Assembly: GCA_027012135.1 (NCBI GenBank)
Contig: JALUZF010000052.1
Coordinates: 1-40,265, forward strand
Source of the DNA: Gammaproteobacteria bacterium
Lineage (GTDB): Bacteria > Pseudomonadota > Gammaproteobacteria > GRL18
Length of the DNA: 40,265 bases
Direction: 5' to 3'
Positions 18,129-26,231 of this stretch are shown piece after piece; within the stretch, counting starts at the first letter, position 1, and each line of letters starts with the position of its first letter. The notes under the pieces are model-generated. The model worked only from the letters and a program-made list of their open reading frames with translations. It was not told the origin of the DNA and made no database searches. The position numbers and the translations under genes are program-made.

Positions 18129-20408
18129 TTACGCTTTTTTTGCTTGTTTAATACCCAGTGCTAAAATAGCGGGTAATAGCAAGATATCAAAAACCAGCGC
18201 GGCTAACAAACCAATCCCTGTCATTAAACCAAATTGATGTGTGGGAATAAATGATGAAAAAGCCAAAAAGAAAAACTGTCCACAAAGAATAATAGAGGTA
18301 GCAAAAACTGCTCTTCCAGCCGTACGATAAGCTCTCATTAAGGCAATAACCGGTTGTACCCCTATTTTAACTCGTCTTAAATATGCATCATACAGATGTA
18401 TCGTATCATCAACAGCAATTCCTATAGCCACACTCAGGACAATAGCTGTACCTATATCCAGTGTTATTCCCAGCAAACCCATCGTAACAAAAATAAATAT
18501 TATGGGAGAAATATTAGGTAACATTGCTATAAAAGCCGGTTTAAAGGAGCGCCAGAAAAAAGCCAGGCAGAGAAAAATCAGAATAAAGGCACCCGCCCCG
18601 CTTTTTAACTGACCATCAATTAATAATTTTTCCTGATCAGAAAACATTCGCGCCCCGCCAGCAAACTGCCATTTAAGCTGAACCGGCTGACTTTTGAGAT
18701 GTTCTTCAATTTTTTCCATGACCGCACGAATTTCTCGTGCTCCGTGGACATTCAGACTCATTTGCAGACGCGTACGCTGAAATTCACTATCGACCAAATC
18801 AAACAAATCTTTACCGTCATAAATAAACAGATACTGGCTAATAATGCTGCGGCTATCTGGTACATCTCTATATTTGGGATTTTCACTATGAAATGCCCAG
18901 TGCATTTCCTCCACAACATTGACCATGGATATCGTGGTATCTACTTCAGGAAGTGCCTGTACCCATTGCTGGATGCTTTTAATTTCCTTTAAAACATCGG
19001 GTTCTTTTAAACTGTCTCGTCCGACCCCATCAAATATTATTTCCAATGGGGTTGTCCCGGCAATTTTTTGACTTATCAGGTGATCGGATACAATTAAAGG
19101 GTGCTGTTGTGGAAAATACAGCAATAAATCAGTTTCCGCTTTGACTTTCAGTAATTGAGTCCCCCCTAAAAGCAATAAAATAACAACCCCGGTCACCACA
19201 AAACCAGCATAACGAATGCTCAACCGAGCAGAATTTATAATAATTCTGTTTAAACTGACCATGCCTGATGATTTTGTTTGCCAATCACCCTTATCCCAAC
19301 GATTTAACAGAGGTGGTAAAACCCATATCACCAGAAAATAAAGAACTAACAAGCCAAAGGCTGCAGCATAACCAAAGGTTTGTATTGGCGGTAACGGACT
19401 TAATCCTAAAGAAATCAGCCCGGCCATTGTGGTCAGAACCGTAAACCGAACGGGTCGCTCCACCTCAGCCAGAACCCGTTTAATTCTCGTAATGCCCTGA
19501 TAACCTAAAGTGGTCGCCTGTAAAAACGCATTAAAAAAATGGATAAAAAAAGCAATACACAATGAAGTCAGTAATGGGGTAATCATGGACACTGGCATGG
19601 AAAAAGGCTGCCCCAGTATAACCACAAAAAACAGGGCACTGTTGACAGCCACTAAACTAAACAGCAATACCAGCACAATGGGCAGAATTTTGCGAAACAA
19701 CCACCATAATAAAATAATACCTAATATAATTGTGGCCGGAATAAAGCGCATATTATCATCCAGCATGGTTTCAAACATCGCTACTTCAATTTCAATATTT
19801 CCCGCTATGGCCACCACGTCTGACATCAGCCCATGCTCAGTAATAACTTTACGAGTAAATGTTTCAATAGCAGCATTATCCAGGCTGCTTTTTAGTGATA
19901 CCGGGCGAATAATCAGAGCCTGATAGGCTCCATCAATGGAAACCACCCGTCCGGGTGCAAAGCGATCCTGTATAACCCGTTCCAGCCTCTGTTGTTCACT
20001 TAAATGCTGAACTTCATCCTTTTTCAGAACTGACTCTACTTTAAAACCATCATCAGAACCAAGAATATGATCCATTGTCGTCATTGATATGACACGCTCA
20101 ATTAATGGGTTTCTTTCCAGTTCTGAGACAATGGACTCAAATACCTCTAAATAGTCATCCGAATAAGCCTGTTTACTGGAAAAAAGGACAATTAGCACAT
20201 CATCTTCAGGAAACTGCTGACGCAACTCCTTTTCCAGGACTCTAACCGGCGCATCTTCGGGAAAAAAAACTTCGGCTCGATTATTGGGCTGAAGGTGTGC
20301 GAGGAAAAATACAGGTGTTATGATTACAACAAGTAGAAGAAACAGCGCAAATCTGAATGATAATAGTTTGATTTCTTTCACACAACTTCTTCCCTTTGTA
20401 TAAGACAT
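18129..20408 (-). CDS. MMPL/RND-superfamily lipid exporter
   Basis: A 759-residue inner-membrane transporter. One N-terminal membrane helix (RFALFLLLVVIITPVFFLAHL) is followed by a periplasmic loop, a five-helix bundle (about residues 220-370), a second single helix near 400, a second periplasmic loop, and a final five-helix bundle (about 620-755). This duplicated layout is that of RND/MMPL proteins. GIAVDDTIHLYDAYLRR in the second bundle matches the conserved RND helix with acidic residues for proton coupling. No membrane-fusion protein gene is adjacent; instead a LolA-like carrier and a barrel follow. Start ATG 20408 is preceded by AAAGGAA. Substrate is inferred to be a lipid or lipid-linked molecule, perhaps the product of the 21.5-28 kb block. 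Confidence 0.88.
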   Translation of the reverse strand: MSYTKGRSCVKEIKLLSFRFALFLLLVVIITPVFFLAHLQPNNRAEVFFPEDAPVRVLEKELRQQFPEDDVLIVLFSSKQAYSDDYLEVFESIVSELERNPLIERVISMTTMDHILGSDDGFKVESVLKKDEVQHLSEQQRLERVIQDRFAPGRVVSIDGAYQALIIRPVSLKSSLDNAAIETFTRKVITEHGLMSDVVAIAGNIEIEVAMFETMLDDNMRFIPATIILGIILLWWLFRKILPIVLVLLFSLVAVNSALFFVVILGQPFSMPVSMITPLLTSLCIAFFIHFFNAFLQATTLGYQGITRIKRVLAEVERPVRFTVLTTMAGLISLGLSPLPPIQTFGYAAAFGLLVLYFLVIWVLPPLLNRWDKGDWQTKSSGMVSLNRIIINSARLSIRYAGFVVTGVVILLLLGGTQLLKVKAETDLLLYFPQQHPLIVSDHLISQKIAGTTPLEIIFDGVGRDSLKEPDVLKEIKSIQQWVQALPEVDTTISMVNVVEEMHWAFHSENPKYRDVPDSRSIISQYLFIYDGKDLFDLVDSEFQRTRLQMSLNVHGAREIRAVMEKIEEHLKSQPVQLKWQFAGGARMFSDQEKLLIDGQLKSGAGAFILIFLCLAFFWRSFKPAFIAMLPNISPIIFIFVTMGLLGITLDIGTAIVLSVAIGIAVDDTIHLYDAYLRRVKIGVQPVIALMRAYRTAGRAVFATSIILCGQFFFLAFSSFIPTHQFGLMTGIGLLAALVFDILLLPAILALGIKQAKKA

Positions 20409-20456
20409 ATTTCCTTTAAATAATAGCCTATTTTTGAAAAAATCACATTTTTAAAG

Positions 20457-20498
20457 CACAAAAAAAGCGGCATATTCTTAAAGAATATGCCGCTTTTG
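20457..20498 (-). terminator. Rho-independent terminator of the PEP-CTERM gene
   Basis: 20464-20480 (AAAAGCGGCATATTCTT) pairs with 20482-20498, giving a near-perfect stem of at least 16 pairs. The minus-strand transcript then runs into a U tract (A run 20461-20467). It lies 27 bases after the PEP-CTERM stop codon and just ahead of the MMPL gene, so it should isolate or attenuate the downstream operon. Confidence 0.88.
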
Positions 20499-20524
20499 AA
20501 ACTAAATTATTGATTAAATATAAT

Positions 20525-21337
20525 TTAAGCTTTATTTCTTCTGCGACGCACTGCACCCGCACCAATTAAACCAAGTCCCAGCAGAGCTAAAGAAGATGGT
20601 TCTGGAACTGTAGTGATACTAGAAAGTCTTAAATCAATATTGGTTGTTGCTGAGCCTGAGTTCAAAAGCACGGTTAAAGCACCAAGATTAGATAAATCGG
20701 CAACCTGGTTTCCAGCCGCACAGGTGATTGAGTTAACACCCGGTGAAGGATTAACAGCACCACATAAAGACGCTGTTTCAAAGCCTGCAAAACTCACAGT
20801 AGATATGTGTGGTGTACCATCATCGACGACTGCTGACGCTGAGAAGCTGATAGTTGTCCAATGAGTTGAGTCTGTATAGGCAGTTACATCAAAATTATAA
20901 CCGAGATCTGACTCAATTGTTATCAATTCAAAGGCATTCAGTGTACCGCCTTCAGTGATGTCGATACCGCCCAGACCTGTTTCGTTAAGTCCAGCACCAT
21001 TAATACTATCATCACCATCCCATTCAACGTAACCTGTACCAGTAACACCGGCATCGTTACTAAAGCGTAGCTGACTACCGAAAACAACCAGGCTTGTTTC
21101 AGCTAAACCCGGTGTTGCTCCAGTTAAAGCATTCGCTGTTAATTCACGAAAACCACCTAAAATGCTAGTATCTGCCGCAGAGCCAGCAGTTGTCGTTACG
21201 CCTGAACCACCATTGGTACCATCAACAGCACCTGTTTGATTAGTAGTAAACAGATCAATAGTACCTGCACTTACATTTGCACTGATTGCCAGCATGGCAG
21301 CACTACCAATCATTGATAATTTTTGTGTCAATTTCAT
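20525..21337 (-). CDS. PEP-CTERM sorting-domain protein (exosortase A substrate)
   Basis: A 270-residue secreted protein. It has an N-terminal signal peptide (MKLTQKLSMIGSAAMLAISA..., cleaved near NVSA-GT) and a canonical PEP-CTERM tail from residue 244: VPEP, a hydrophobic segment SSLALLGLGLIGAGAV, then RRRR. The exosortase at 4637..6187 is expected to cut near the PEP motif. The body is Gly-, Thr- and Asn-rich with predicted beta strands and two Cys residues (in SLCG and ITCA); I recognise no catalytic domain. It is likely a matrix protein interacting with the exopolysaccharide. A ribosome-binding site TGGAGAA precedes ATG 21337. It is monocistronic: a sigma-54-type promoter lies upstream and a strong terminator downstream. 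Confidence 0.94.
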   Translation of the reverse strand: MKLTQKLSMIGSAAMLAISANVSAGTIDLFTTNQTGAVDGTNGGSGVTTTAGSAADTSILGGFRELTANALTGATPGLAETSLVVFGSQLRFSNDAGVTGTGYVEWDGDDSINGAGLNETGLGGIDITEGGTLNAFELITIESDLGYNFDVTAYTDSTHWTTISFSASAVVDDGTPHISTVSFAGFETASLCGAVNPSPGVNSITCAAGNQVADLSNLGALTVLLNSGSATTNIDLRLSSITTVPEPSSLALLGLGLIGAGAVRRRRNKA

Positions 21338-21423
21338 TTTAAATTCTCCATTTCATTGATATTTTGAATACTACTTTACTTTATCCAACAAATTAAACAA
21401 GTTGAGTATACTTATAGATTACC

Positions 21424-21441
21424 ATGCTATAACTATGCCAA
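21424..21441 (-). promoter_or_regulatory. Predicted sigma-54 promoter of the PEP-CTERM gene
   Basis: The minus strand reads TTGGCATAGTTATAGCAT: GG (21439-21438), ten bases, GC (21427-21426). This matches the -24/-12 consensus TGGCAC-N5-TTGC with two mismatches and correct spacing. Transcription would start near 21414, leaving a leader of about 77 bases before the ATG. The adjacent PrsR gene encodes a sigma-54 activator with an intact GAFTGA loop. Confidence 0.72.
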
Positions 21442-21489
21442 AAAAACCATAAACTTATTTATCAATAACTTAAGAACAAAAAGCAATCG

Positions 21490-21512
21490 TTTTTTGTATC
21501 AAGAACAAAAAA
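21490..21512. promoter_or_regulatory. Candidate PrsR upstream activating site
   Basis: TTTTTTGT at 21490-21497 and ACAAAAAA at 21505-21512 form an inverted repeat with a 7-base spacer, centred about 87 bases upstream of the predicted sigma-54 start site, where enhancer-binding proteins usually sit. AAGAACAAAAA is also directly repeated at 21472-21482 and 21501-21511. The low complexity lowers certainty. Confidence 0.4.
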
Positions 21513-21533
21513 GTGTAAAAAATATTGACACTT
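21505..21533 (-). terminator. Possible weak terminator after the hexapeptide acyltransferase gene
   Basis: On the minus strand AAGTGT (21533-21528) pairs with ACACTT (21516-21511) around an 11-base loop and runs straight into six T residues. It begins 6 bases after the acyltransferase stop codon. The stem is short, and its T tract overlaps the proposed PrsR site. Confidence 0.4.
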
Positions 21534-21538
21534 CTTGC

Positions 21539-22204
21539 TTACACTAGCAGATCTTTTATCTTTCTGGCCGGCACCCCCCCCCATAGTTCTTTTTCCGGTA
21601 TTATGGTATCTGGTTTTACTACTGAGCCAGCAGTAACCACAGAATCCGACCCAATTTCTACGCCGGACATTAAAACTGCATTAACCCCCACAGTTGCCCT
21701 GGCTCCAATTTTAACAGGCTGTAATATTATGGCTCCACTGACGATTGTATGGGCTGTTATCACCGAGTCCTGTCCAATAATGGCTTCTTCCCCTATACTA
21801 ATCAGTTGAGGATCGACCAGTTTTCCCCCAAGAGCAATGTCCTTACCGATTTTTGCACCAAACATCACGGCCACAACTGGCCGAGCGAAAACCGTAGTAA
21901 ATGGTAATAAAGCCCCCCTGCCGAACTCATACAATACGGTAAAAAGCTTCCAGTATGTAAACAGGCTGTCATCCATCTCATAGCGACCTGGATAAAATGG
22001 TTTATATTTCAACATTAGTTGTACAATTGCTGAAGAAAACAATCCATACACCAGTAAAAACAATAAGAGATCCGCAATCACATGATATTGATTCATAAGT
22101 TTTTGTGTAAAATAACTGACATAATTCATACTAATCAGACTGATAACTATGATAAAACTAATAATCAGGAAAGATAAAACATAATCACTTAAATTGGTTT
22201 TCAT
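21539..22204 (-). CDS. Hexapeptide-repeat (left-handed beta-helix) acyltransferase
   Basis: About 221 residues. ATG 22204 is preferred because AAGGAA lies 7 bases upstream; a longer frame would begin at TTG 22225. The N-terminal part has two or three hydrophobic segments (YVLSFLIISFIIVISLISM; VIADLLLFLLVYGLFSSAIV), so it is membrane-anchored. The C-terminal half has hexapeptide repeats (ISIGEEAIIGQDSVITAHTIVSGAIILQPVKIGARATVGVN in part) ending in WGGVPARKIK, the standard close of this superfamily. It would transfer an acetyl or other acyl group to a sugar or lipid. A run of nine G residues codes for the WGGV turn near the 3' end, a possible slippage site. It is divergent from the UGT-like gene, with a palindrome between them. 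Confidence 0.85.
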   Translation of the reverse strand: MKTNLSDYVLSFLIISFIIVISLISMNYVSYFTQKLMNQYHVIADLLLFLLVYGLFSSAIVQLMLKYKPFYPGRYEMDDSLFTYWKLFTVLYEFGRGALLPFTTVFARPVVAVMFGAKIGKDIALGGKLVDPQLISIGEEAIIGQDSVITAHTIVSGAIILQPVKIGARATVGVNAVLMSGVEIGSDSVVTAGSVVKPDTIIPEKELWGGVPARKIKDLLV

Positions 22205-22228
22205 TATTTTTTCCTTGCTAAACAAAAT

Positions 22229-22249
22229 ATTACCTGTAAAACAGGTAAT
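22229..22249. promoter_or_regulatory. Perfect palindrome between divergent genes (candidate operator)
   Basis: ATTACCTGT-AAA-ACAGGTAAT is a perfect 9-base dyad with a 3-base spacer, lying in the short gap between the acyltransferase start (22204, minus) and the glycosyltransferase start (22279, plus). It has the size and symmetry of a dimeric repressor or activator site that could control both genes. No regulator gene is directly adjacent. Confidence 0.55.
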
Positions 22250-22278
22250 TATTACAACAGACCAGTATACTTGCTGTT

Positions 22279-23481
22279 ATGAATTCACAACCTAAACGCA
22301 TTCTTTTTTTTGCTGAAGCCGTTACACTTGCTCACATTGCCCGATGTTTGACTCTTGCCAGAGGACTACATGAAACAGGCAATTATACTATCGCTCTGGC
22401 GGCTGACAGCCGTTATGATTCTGTTCTTGGTAATATACCATTTCAACGATTACCTTTATTTACTGTATCCAGCGACTATTTTTTTTCTCAGCTAACTAAA
22501 GGCGTACCTCTTTATGATGTTAAGACATTAACAGCTTATGTCAAAGAGGACATAAAAAGAATTGAACAGTTCAGACCTGATTTTATTTTTGGAGATTTTC
22601 GTTTATCACTTGCAATTAGCAGCCGATTAAAAAAAATACCTTATGCAACCATCACTAATGCCTACTGGAGCCCATACCTGGATATTAAGTTCCCTATTCC
22701 TGAGCTTATGTTAACTAAACTGGTGGGCGTACGTTTAGCACAGGCTCTTTTTAACTGGTTTAAGCCTTTTGTGTTTGTGATACACTCCCTTCCCCTGAAC
22801 AGAACCTGTAAAAAATTTGGACAACCGACCCCAGGTTACGATATGCGAAAATGTTATACCTTCGCAGATATTACTCTTTATGCGGATATCGAATCACTGT
22901 TTACTATGCAACCATATCCAGAGAATCATTACTTTATTGGTCCAATATTATGGTCAGCCGATGTTTCTTTACCTTCATGGTGGAAGAATATACCAGAAGA
23001 CAAGCCCCGTATTTTTATAACACTTGGTAGTTCCGGTGATACTTCTGTCTTACCTGTTATATTGGAAACCCTGGCCAGGCTTGATGTTACTGTCATTGCA
23101 ATTACCGCAAACAAACAGGAAATACGCCATTCTTTTAAAAATATTTTTATTACCAGTTTTCTACCGGTAAAAAACGCTGTAAAAAATTCTGATATTATCA
23201 TTTGTAATGGAGGCAGTCCTATGGTTTATCAAAGCTTACTTGAAAACAAAGTGATTATTGGAATTCCTGGTAATTTGGACCAATATTTAATGATGAGCTT
23301 ATTAATCAAACAACCCGGGACATTGATGTTGCGAGCCGGTAAAGTCACTCAAAAGTCAGTTTTACAAACAGTGAATAAAGCTCTTGCGCTGCTGAAATCC
23401 AAACCAAGACATTCTGTCGTCAACACCTACGATACTATTGCCATAGTAGACGCAATAGTGAAAAAAACTTTACAGATTTAG
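22279..23481 (+). CDS. UGT/MGT-like GT1 glycosyltransferase
   Basis: A 400-residue GT-B enzyme and the only plus-strand gene in the window. The N-terminal half (RILFFAEAVTLAHIARCLTLARGL) carries the His in the acceptor site typical of macrolide/UDP-glucuronosyl-type transferases. The C-terminal half shows IFITLGSSGDTSVLPVILETLA and the donor-binding IICNGGSPMVYQSLLENKVIIGIPGNLDQYLM, a variant of the HCGxxS...P...DQ signature with Asn-Gly-Gly in place of His-Cys-Gly. Such enzymes glycosylate small hydrophobic acceptors or lipids. It converges on the ThiF/nitroreductase gene with only 7 bases between stops, and it is divergent from the acyltransferase. A role in decorating a lipid made by the neighbouring acyl-amino acid genes is my inference. 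Confidence 0.82.
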   Translation: MNSQPKRILFFAEAVTLAHIARCLTLARGLHETGNYTIALAADSRYDSVLGNIPFQRLPLFTVSSDYFFSQLTKGVPLYDVKTLTAYVKEDIKRIEQFRPDFIFGDFRLSLAISSRLKKIPYATITNAYWSPYLDIKFPIPELMLTKLVGVRLAQALFNWFKPFVFVIHSLPLNRTCKKFGQPTPGYDMRKCYTFADITLYADIESLFTMQPYPENHYFIGPILWSADVSLPSWWKNIPEDKPRIFITLGSSGDTSVLPVILETLARLDVTVIAITANKQEIRHSFKNIFITSFLPVKNAVKNSDIIICNGGSPMVYQSLLENKVIIGIPGNLDQYLMMSLLIKQPGTLMLRAGKVTQKSVLQTVNKALALLKSKPRHSVVNTYDTIAIVDAIVKKTLQI

Positions 23482-23488
23482 TTTATAA

Positions 23489-25453
23489 TTATTCTTGTAA
23501 TTCTTTTACCAGCAATCGCATTGAACGCGCCAGAGGCGGCACACCTGAACCAATTCTTCCCATAAAAACGGCATGTTCCGGAATATTTTTAGCTGTCAGA
23601 TTTTCTAAGTCAGCCGATAATTTTTCTGCCAGAGAATATGCCTGCTGATTATGTGTAAAAATTTCTGACTCTTTAATATATCTGGAAAAGATAATCGGGG
23701 TCATTTCTGGTTGAAACTGTAATCCTAGATGAGCACTGGTGAGCCAGAATCGCTGTACTGCCCGGCCTCCTGACCAGAAATCATCAATACTTTTCAGTTT
23801 ATGCTCAGAAACAATTACAAAGTGTGCAGCGCATTGAATTGCCGGTAACAAATCCAGTTCCAGGCGGGGTAACCAGGTACCCGCAAAATATTTATTAAGG
23901 ATTTGAACACGTTCCCAGCTTTGCATAGCCCACTGCATCAGCTTTAAGGTCAGAGGATCCAGGCCAACCGCCTGATCCGGTATTTTGTCTTTACTAAATT
24001 GTTTGTTCCAGTCAATAATTTGTCTGTGTACTTCGTAGGCTTCTTTAATGGTCAGCCTTATTCCGGCATTTTTAAAAAGCAATCGCGCCATTTGCCATTT
24101 ATTCTGCATCCCTTCCAGCCAGATAACACTAAATCCTTCTCCAACAGAGGCTTCCAGTTGCTGTTTCTGAGATGCCGTCAGCGGTCTACTGGAAAAAGCA
24201 CGACGCTGGGTGCTGCGAATTTTAATAAAGGGCAATAAGGGATCTGTTATTCGTTCAGGCGCATCCTGCAGCTCAACCTCAATAACAGAAGGCTCTGAAT
24301 CAGAATATTGTTTATAATTAAAAACAGCCCTTAATTTTTCTCCGGAAGCAGCAACCTGAATGGTTTCCAGAAGTGTACCTACAGCCGTCTGACTGGCTCG
24401 GCCATCCAGATCATAGACACACCAGTCTGCGGTATCAAATGTATGTATAAGGAAGTGTCGCTCATCCAGTATTTCAAAACGCCATGGCTGGGTATTATCG
24501 CCGCTGGGTGCCCAGCGGGCCAGATCCAGAATACGTTCGACAGGAGTATCCAGAACAGCCTCCTCCTGAATCTCTTTTCCCGAATGTGTTAATTTTTCTG
24601 ACAGTTTCTTGCGGGCAATTTTAATACCCAGTTTTTGAATCCAGTTATTATTGCCCCAGGGACGCCAGGTCTTTGCCAGTTTATTTTTAAAAGCATCAAA
24701 ATGCAGTCCCCTGGGGGCGGCAATAACATTACCACGCTTCAATAATATTTTAAGCGCATTAGTGGCTGCCAGCCCCGCGCATAGTTCACAGGCCATTGGG
24801 GTTGACGGACCTTTATGCTGCTCCAGATCGACCCGGCTGTCATCCACCAGGTAGGACATTTGCAGCATGGCGGGTGAAAGCCCTAATAGAAAACGCAGTA
24901 ATTGCTCATCTTCTGTCTGGCCGTTAAGTCGAAAGAATTCTTCAAAAGACATTTTGCCTGGTAAAAAACACAAAAAGGCGACACCCATTCCAAGCGGTGC
25001 CGCTGTGACAGCCGGTATACCCTTTTCTGCACAGGCAGCAAAAACCGCTTTACGGGCTTCCAGCGCAAAAAAGTCCAGACCATCCACGTAAAGATCAACA
25101 TCTTTTAAAAACTCGTCCAGATTTTGTTTATTTACCCCGTCCGGAAAACTATTGAGTTCTAATTCGGCATTAATGTCTCTGGCCAGTTCCGCCATAACTT
25201 CTGCTTTAGGTCGGCCAATATGACTTATGGCAGCGCCTGCCTGGCGGTTAAAATTAGCCAGCTCAAAAATATCGAGATCCGATATGTTAAATTTTCCGAC
25301 ACCCAGGCGGGTTAAGGTAATTAAATGGCTTCCGCCCACTCCGCCCAGCCCTGCAATAGCAATGCGCTTATTACGCAGAATTTCCTGCTCTGTTTCTGTT
25401 ACCCAGCCGATATTGCGTGAAAATGCGGTGTTATAGTGAAACAATTTATCCAT
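23489..25453 (-). CDS. E1-like adenylyltransferase (ThiF) fused to a nitroreductase-family domain
   Basis: A 654-residue two-domain cytoplasmic protein. Residues 1 to about 270 are a ThiF/MoeB/E1-like domain: nucleotide loop AIAGLGGVGGSHLITLTRLGVGK, DLDIFELANFNRQ (the Asn-Arg-Gln of the family), GRPKAEV, and VDGLDFFALEARKAVF. One CxxC (MACELC, about residue 220) is present, but I do not see the second pair that binds zinc in MoeB/ThiF. From about 300 on lies an FMN-dependent nitroreductase-like domain: ILDLARWAPSGDNTQPWRF, then a helix with RASQTAVGTLLETIQ and, later, SAHLGLQFQPEMTPIIF. The E1 part should adenylate a carboxylate and the flavin part oxidise or reduce. No ubiquitin-like GG-tailed partner is seen. 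It follows the N-acyl amino acid synthase by 18 bases. Confidence 0.87.
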   Translation of the reverse strand: MDKLFHYNTAFSRNIGWVTETEQEILRNKRIAIAGLGGVGGSHLITLTRLGVGKFNISDLDIFELANFNRQAGAAISHIGRPKAEVMAELARDINAELELNSFPDGVNKQNLDEFLKDVDLYVDGLDFFALEARKAVFAACAEKGIPAVTAAPLGMGVAFLCFLPGKMSFEEFFRLNGQTEDEQLLRFLLGLSPAMLQMSYLVDDSRVDLEQHKGPSTPMACELCAGLAATNALKILLKRGNVIAAPRGLHFDAFKNKLAKTWRPWGNNNWIQKLGIKIARKKLSEKLTHSGKEIQEEAVLDTPVERILDLARWAPSGDNTQPWRFEILDERHFLIHTFDTADWCVYDLDGRASQTAVGTLLETIQVAASGEKLRAVFNYKQYSDSEPSVIEVELQDAPERITDPLLPFIKIRSTQRRAFSSRPLTASQKQQLEASVGEGFSVIWLEGMQNKWQMARLLFKNAGIRLTIKEAYEVHRQIIDWNKQFSKDKIPDQAVGLDPLTLKLMQWAMQSWERVQILNKYFAGTWLPRLELDLLPAIQCAAHFVIVSEHKLKSIDDFWSGGRAVQRFWLTSAHLGLQFQPEMTPIIFSRYIKESEIFTHNQQAYSLAEKLSADLENLTAKNIPEHAVFMGRIGSGVPPLARSMRLLVKELQE

Positions 25454-25471
25454 TAAAGATTTATCCTGAAT

Positions 25472-26230
25472 TTATTCCGTTTGATAGGTTGATGCAATCT
25501 GCTCATAAACCCAGTGATATAGCTCGAGCAATTCAGGTCGCATATTGTCTATAGCGGATTGTGTAGTGCCAAAATAAGGGGCTCTGATCCCATGATAGTC
25601 AATATCCTTACCAACACGTTCAAATATAATGCCAGAACGCTTTAACAACCTGGGCAGAAAGGGTTCCATCATAGCAAAAACATTAGTTTTGCCTGACAGT
25701 ATAGTCATGGCCGTTGCCGCCAGAAAAGCAGCAACTGCTATCAGTAAGAATGTTCGCTGTTCTTCTTTTGAAAAATCCAGATTAATATCACCAAAGCGGG
25801 TCAGGCTTTCACCGTTACGCTTTCGAAACAAACCGTCTACAGCCAGGCGGGATATTTCACATTCTGTCTGTCGTTCCAGGTTAAAACTTTCGATAAGTGA
25901 CCTGTCCAGGCTTTCTGCACAATATTTTTCAAAGGGTAGCTGAATATCATGTCCATCCCCAATGGCCGGTACCAGTCTGACGCAAGCTGCAGGAATATTA
26001 GTGTTTTTATGAATAATCAGGCCGTGCAAAGCCAGTTCATCATATTCATCCTGCTCCATTTTGTTTGGACAGTTTTCCAGAGACTCAAATTTAAACTCTT
26101 CACAATAAACATTGTATCGAATCCGATAAGCCAGCTCTTTTAGCTCACGGGTATTGGCAAAAACAACTGAGAAATAGTTTTTAAACAGCTCTACCATAGT
26201 CTGACTTTTATCTGCTGTCTGATTATTCAT
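25472..26230 (-). CDS. Exosortase-linked N-acyl amino acid synthase (LuxI-like, TIGR03694-like)
   Basis: A 252-residue acyltransferase related to acyl-homoserine lactone synthases. LAYRIRYNVYCEEFKFE near residue 38 corresponds to the conserved LuxI R...Y...E region, AACVRLVP to the RL strand, and ECEISRLAVD to the E-x-SR segment. The family is known as the PEP-CTERM/exosortase-associated acyltransferase; characterised members make long-chain N-acyl amino acids from acyl carrier protein and an amino acid. ATG 26230 lies 1 base after the stop of the cyclic-nucleotide-binding gene, and the ThiF/nitroreductase gene follows 18 bases later, so the three form one operon. The amino acid used cannot be told from sequence. 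Confidence 0.88.
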   Translation of the reverse strand: MNNQTADKSQTMVELFKNYFSVVFANTRELKELAYRIRYNVYCEEFKFESLENCPNKMEQDEYDELALHGLIIHKNTNIPAACVRLVPAIGDGHDIQLPFEKYCAESLDRSLIESFNLERQTECEISRLAVDGLFRKRNGESLTRFGDINLDFSKEEQRTFLLIAVAAFLAATAMTILSGKTNVFAMMEPFLPRLLKRSGIIFERVGKDIDYHGIRAPYFGTTQSAIDNMRPELLELYHWVYEQIASTYQTE

Positions 26231-26231
26231 A

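Noticed and set aside
20409-20456. A -10-like TATTAT as promoter of the MMPL operon
   Set aside because: No matching -35 could be found and the region is AT-rich, so the box is not distinctive; read-through past the terminator remains possible.
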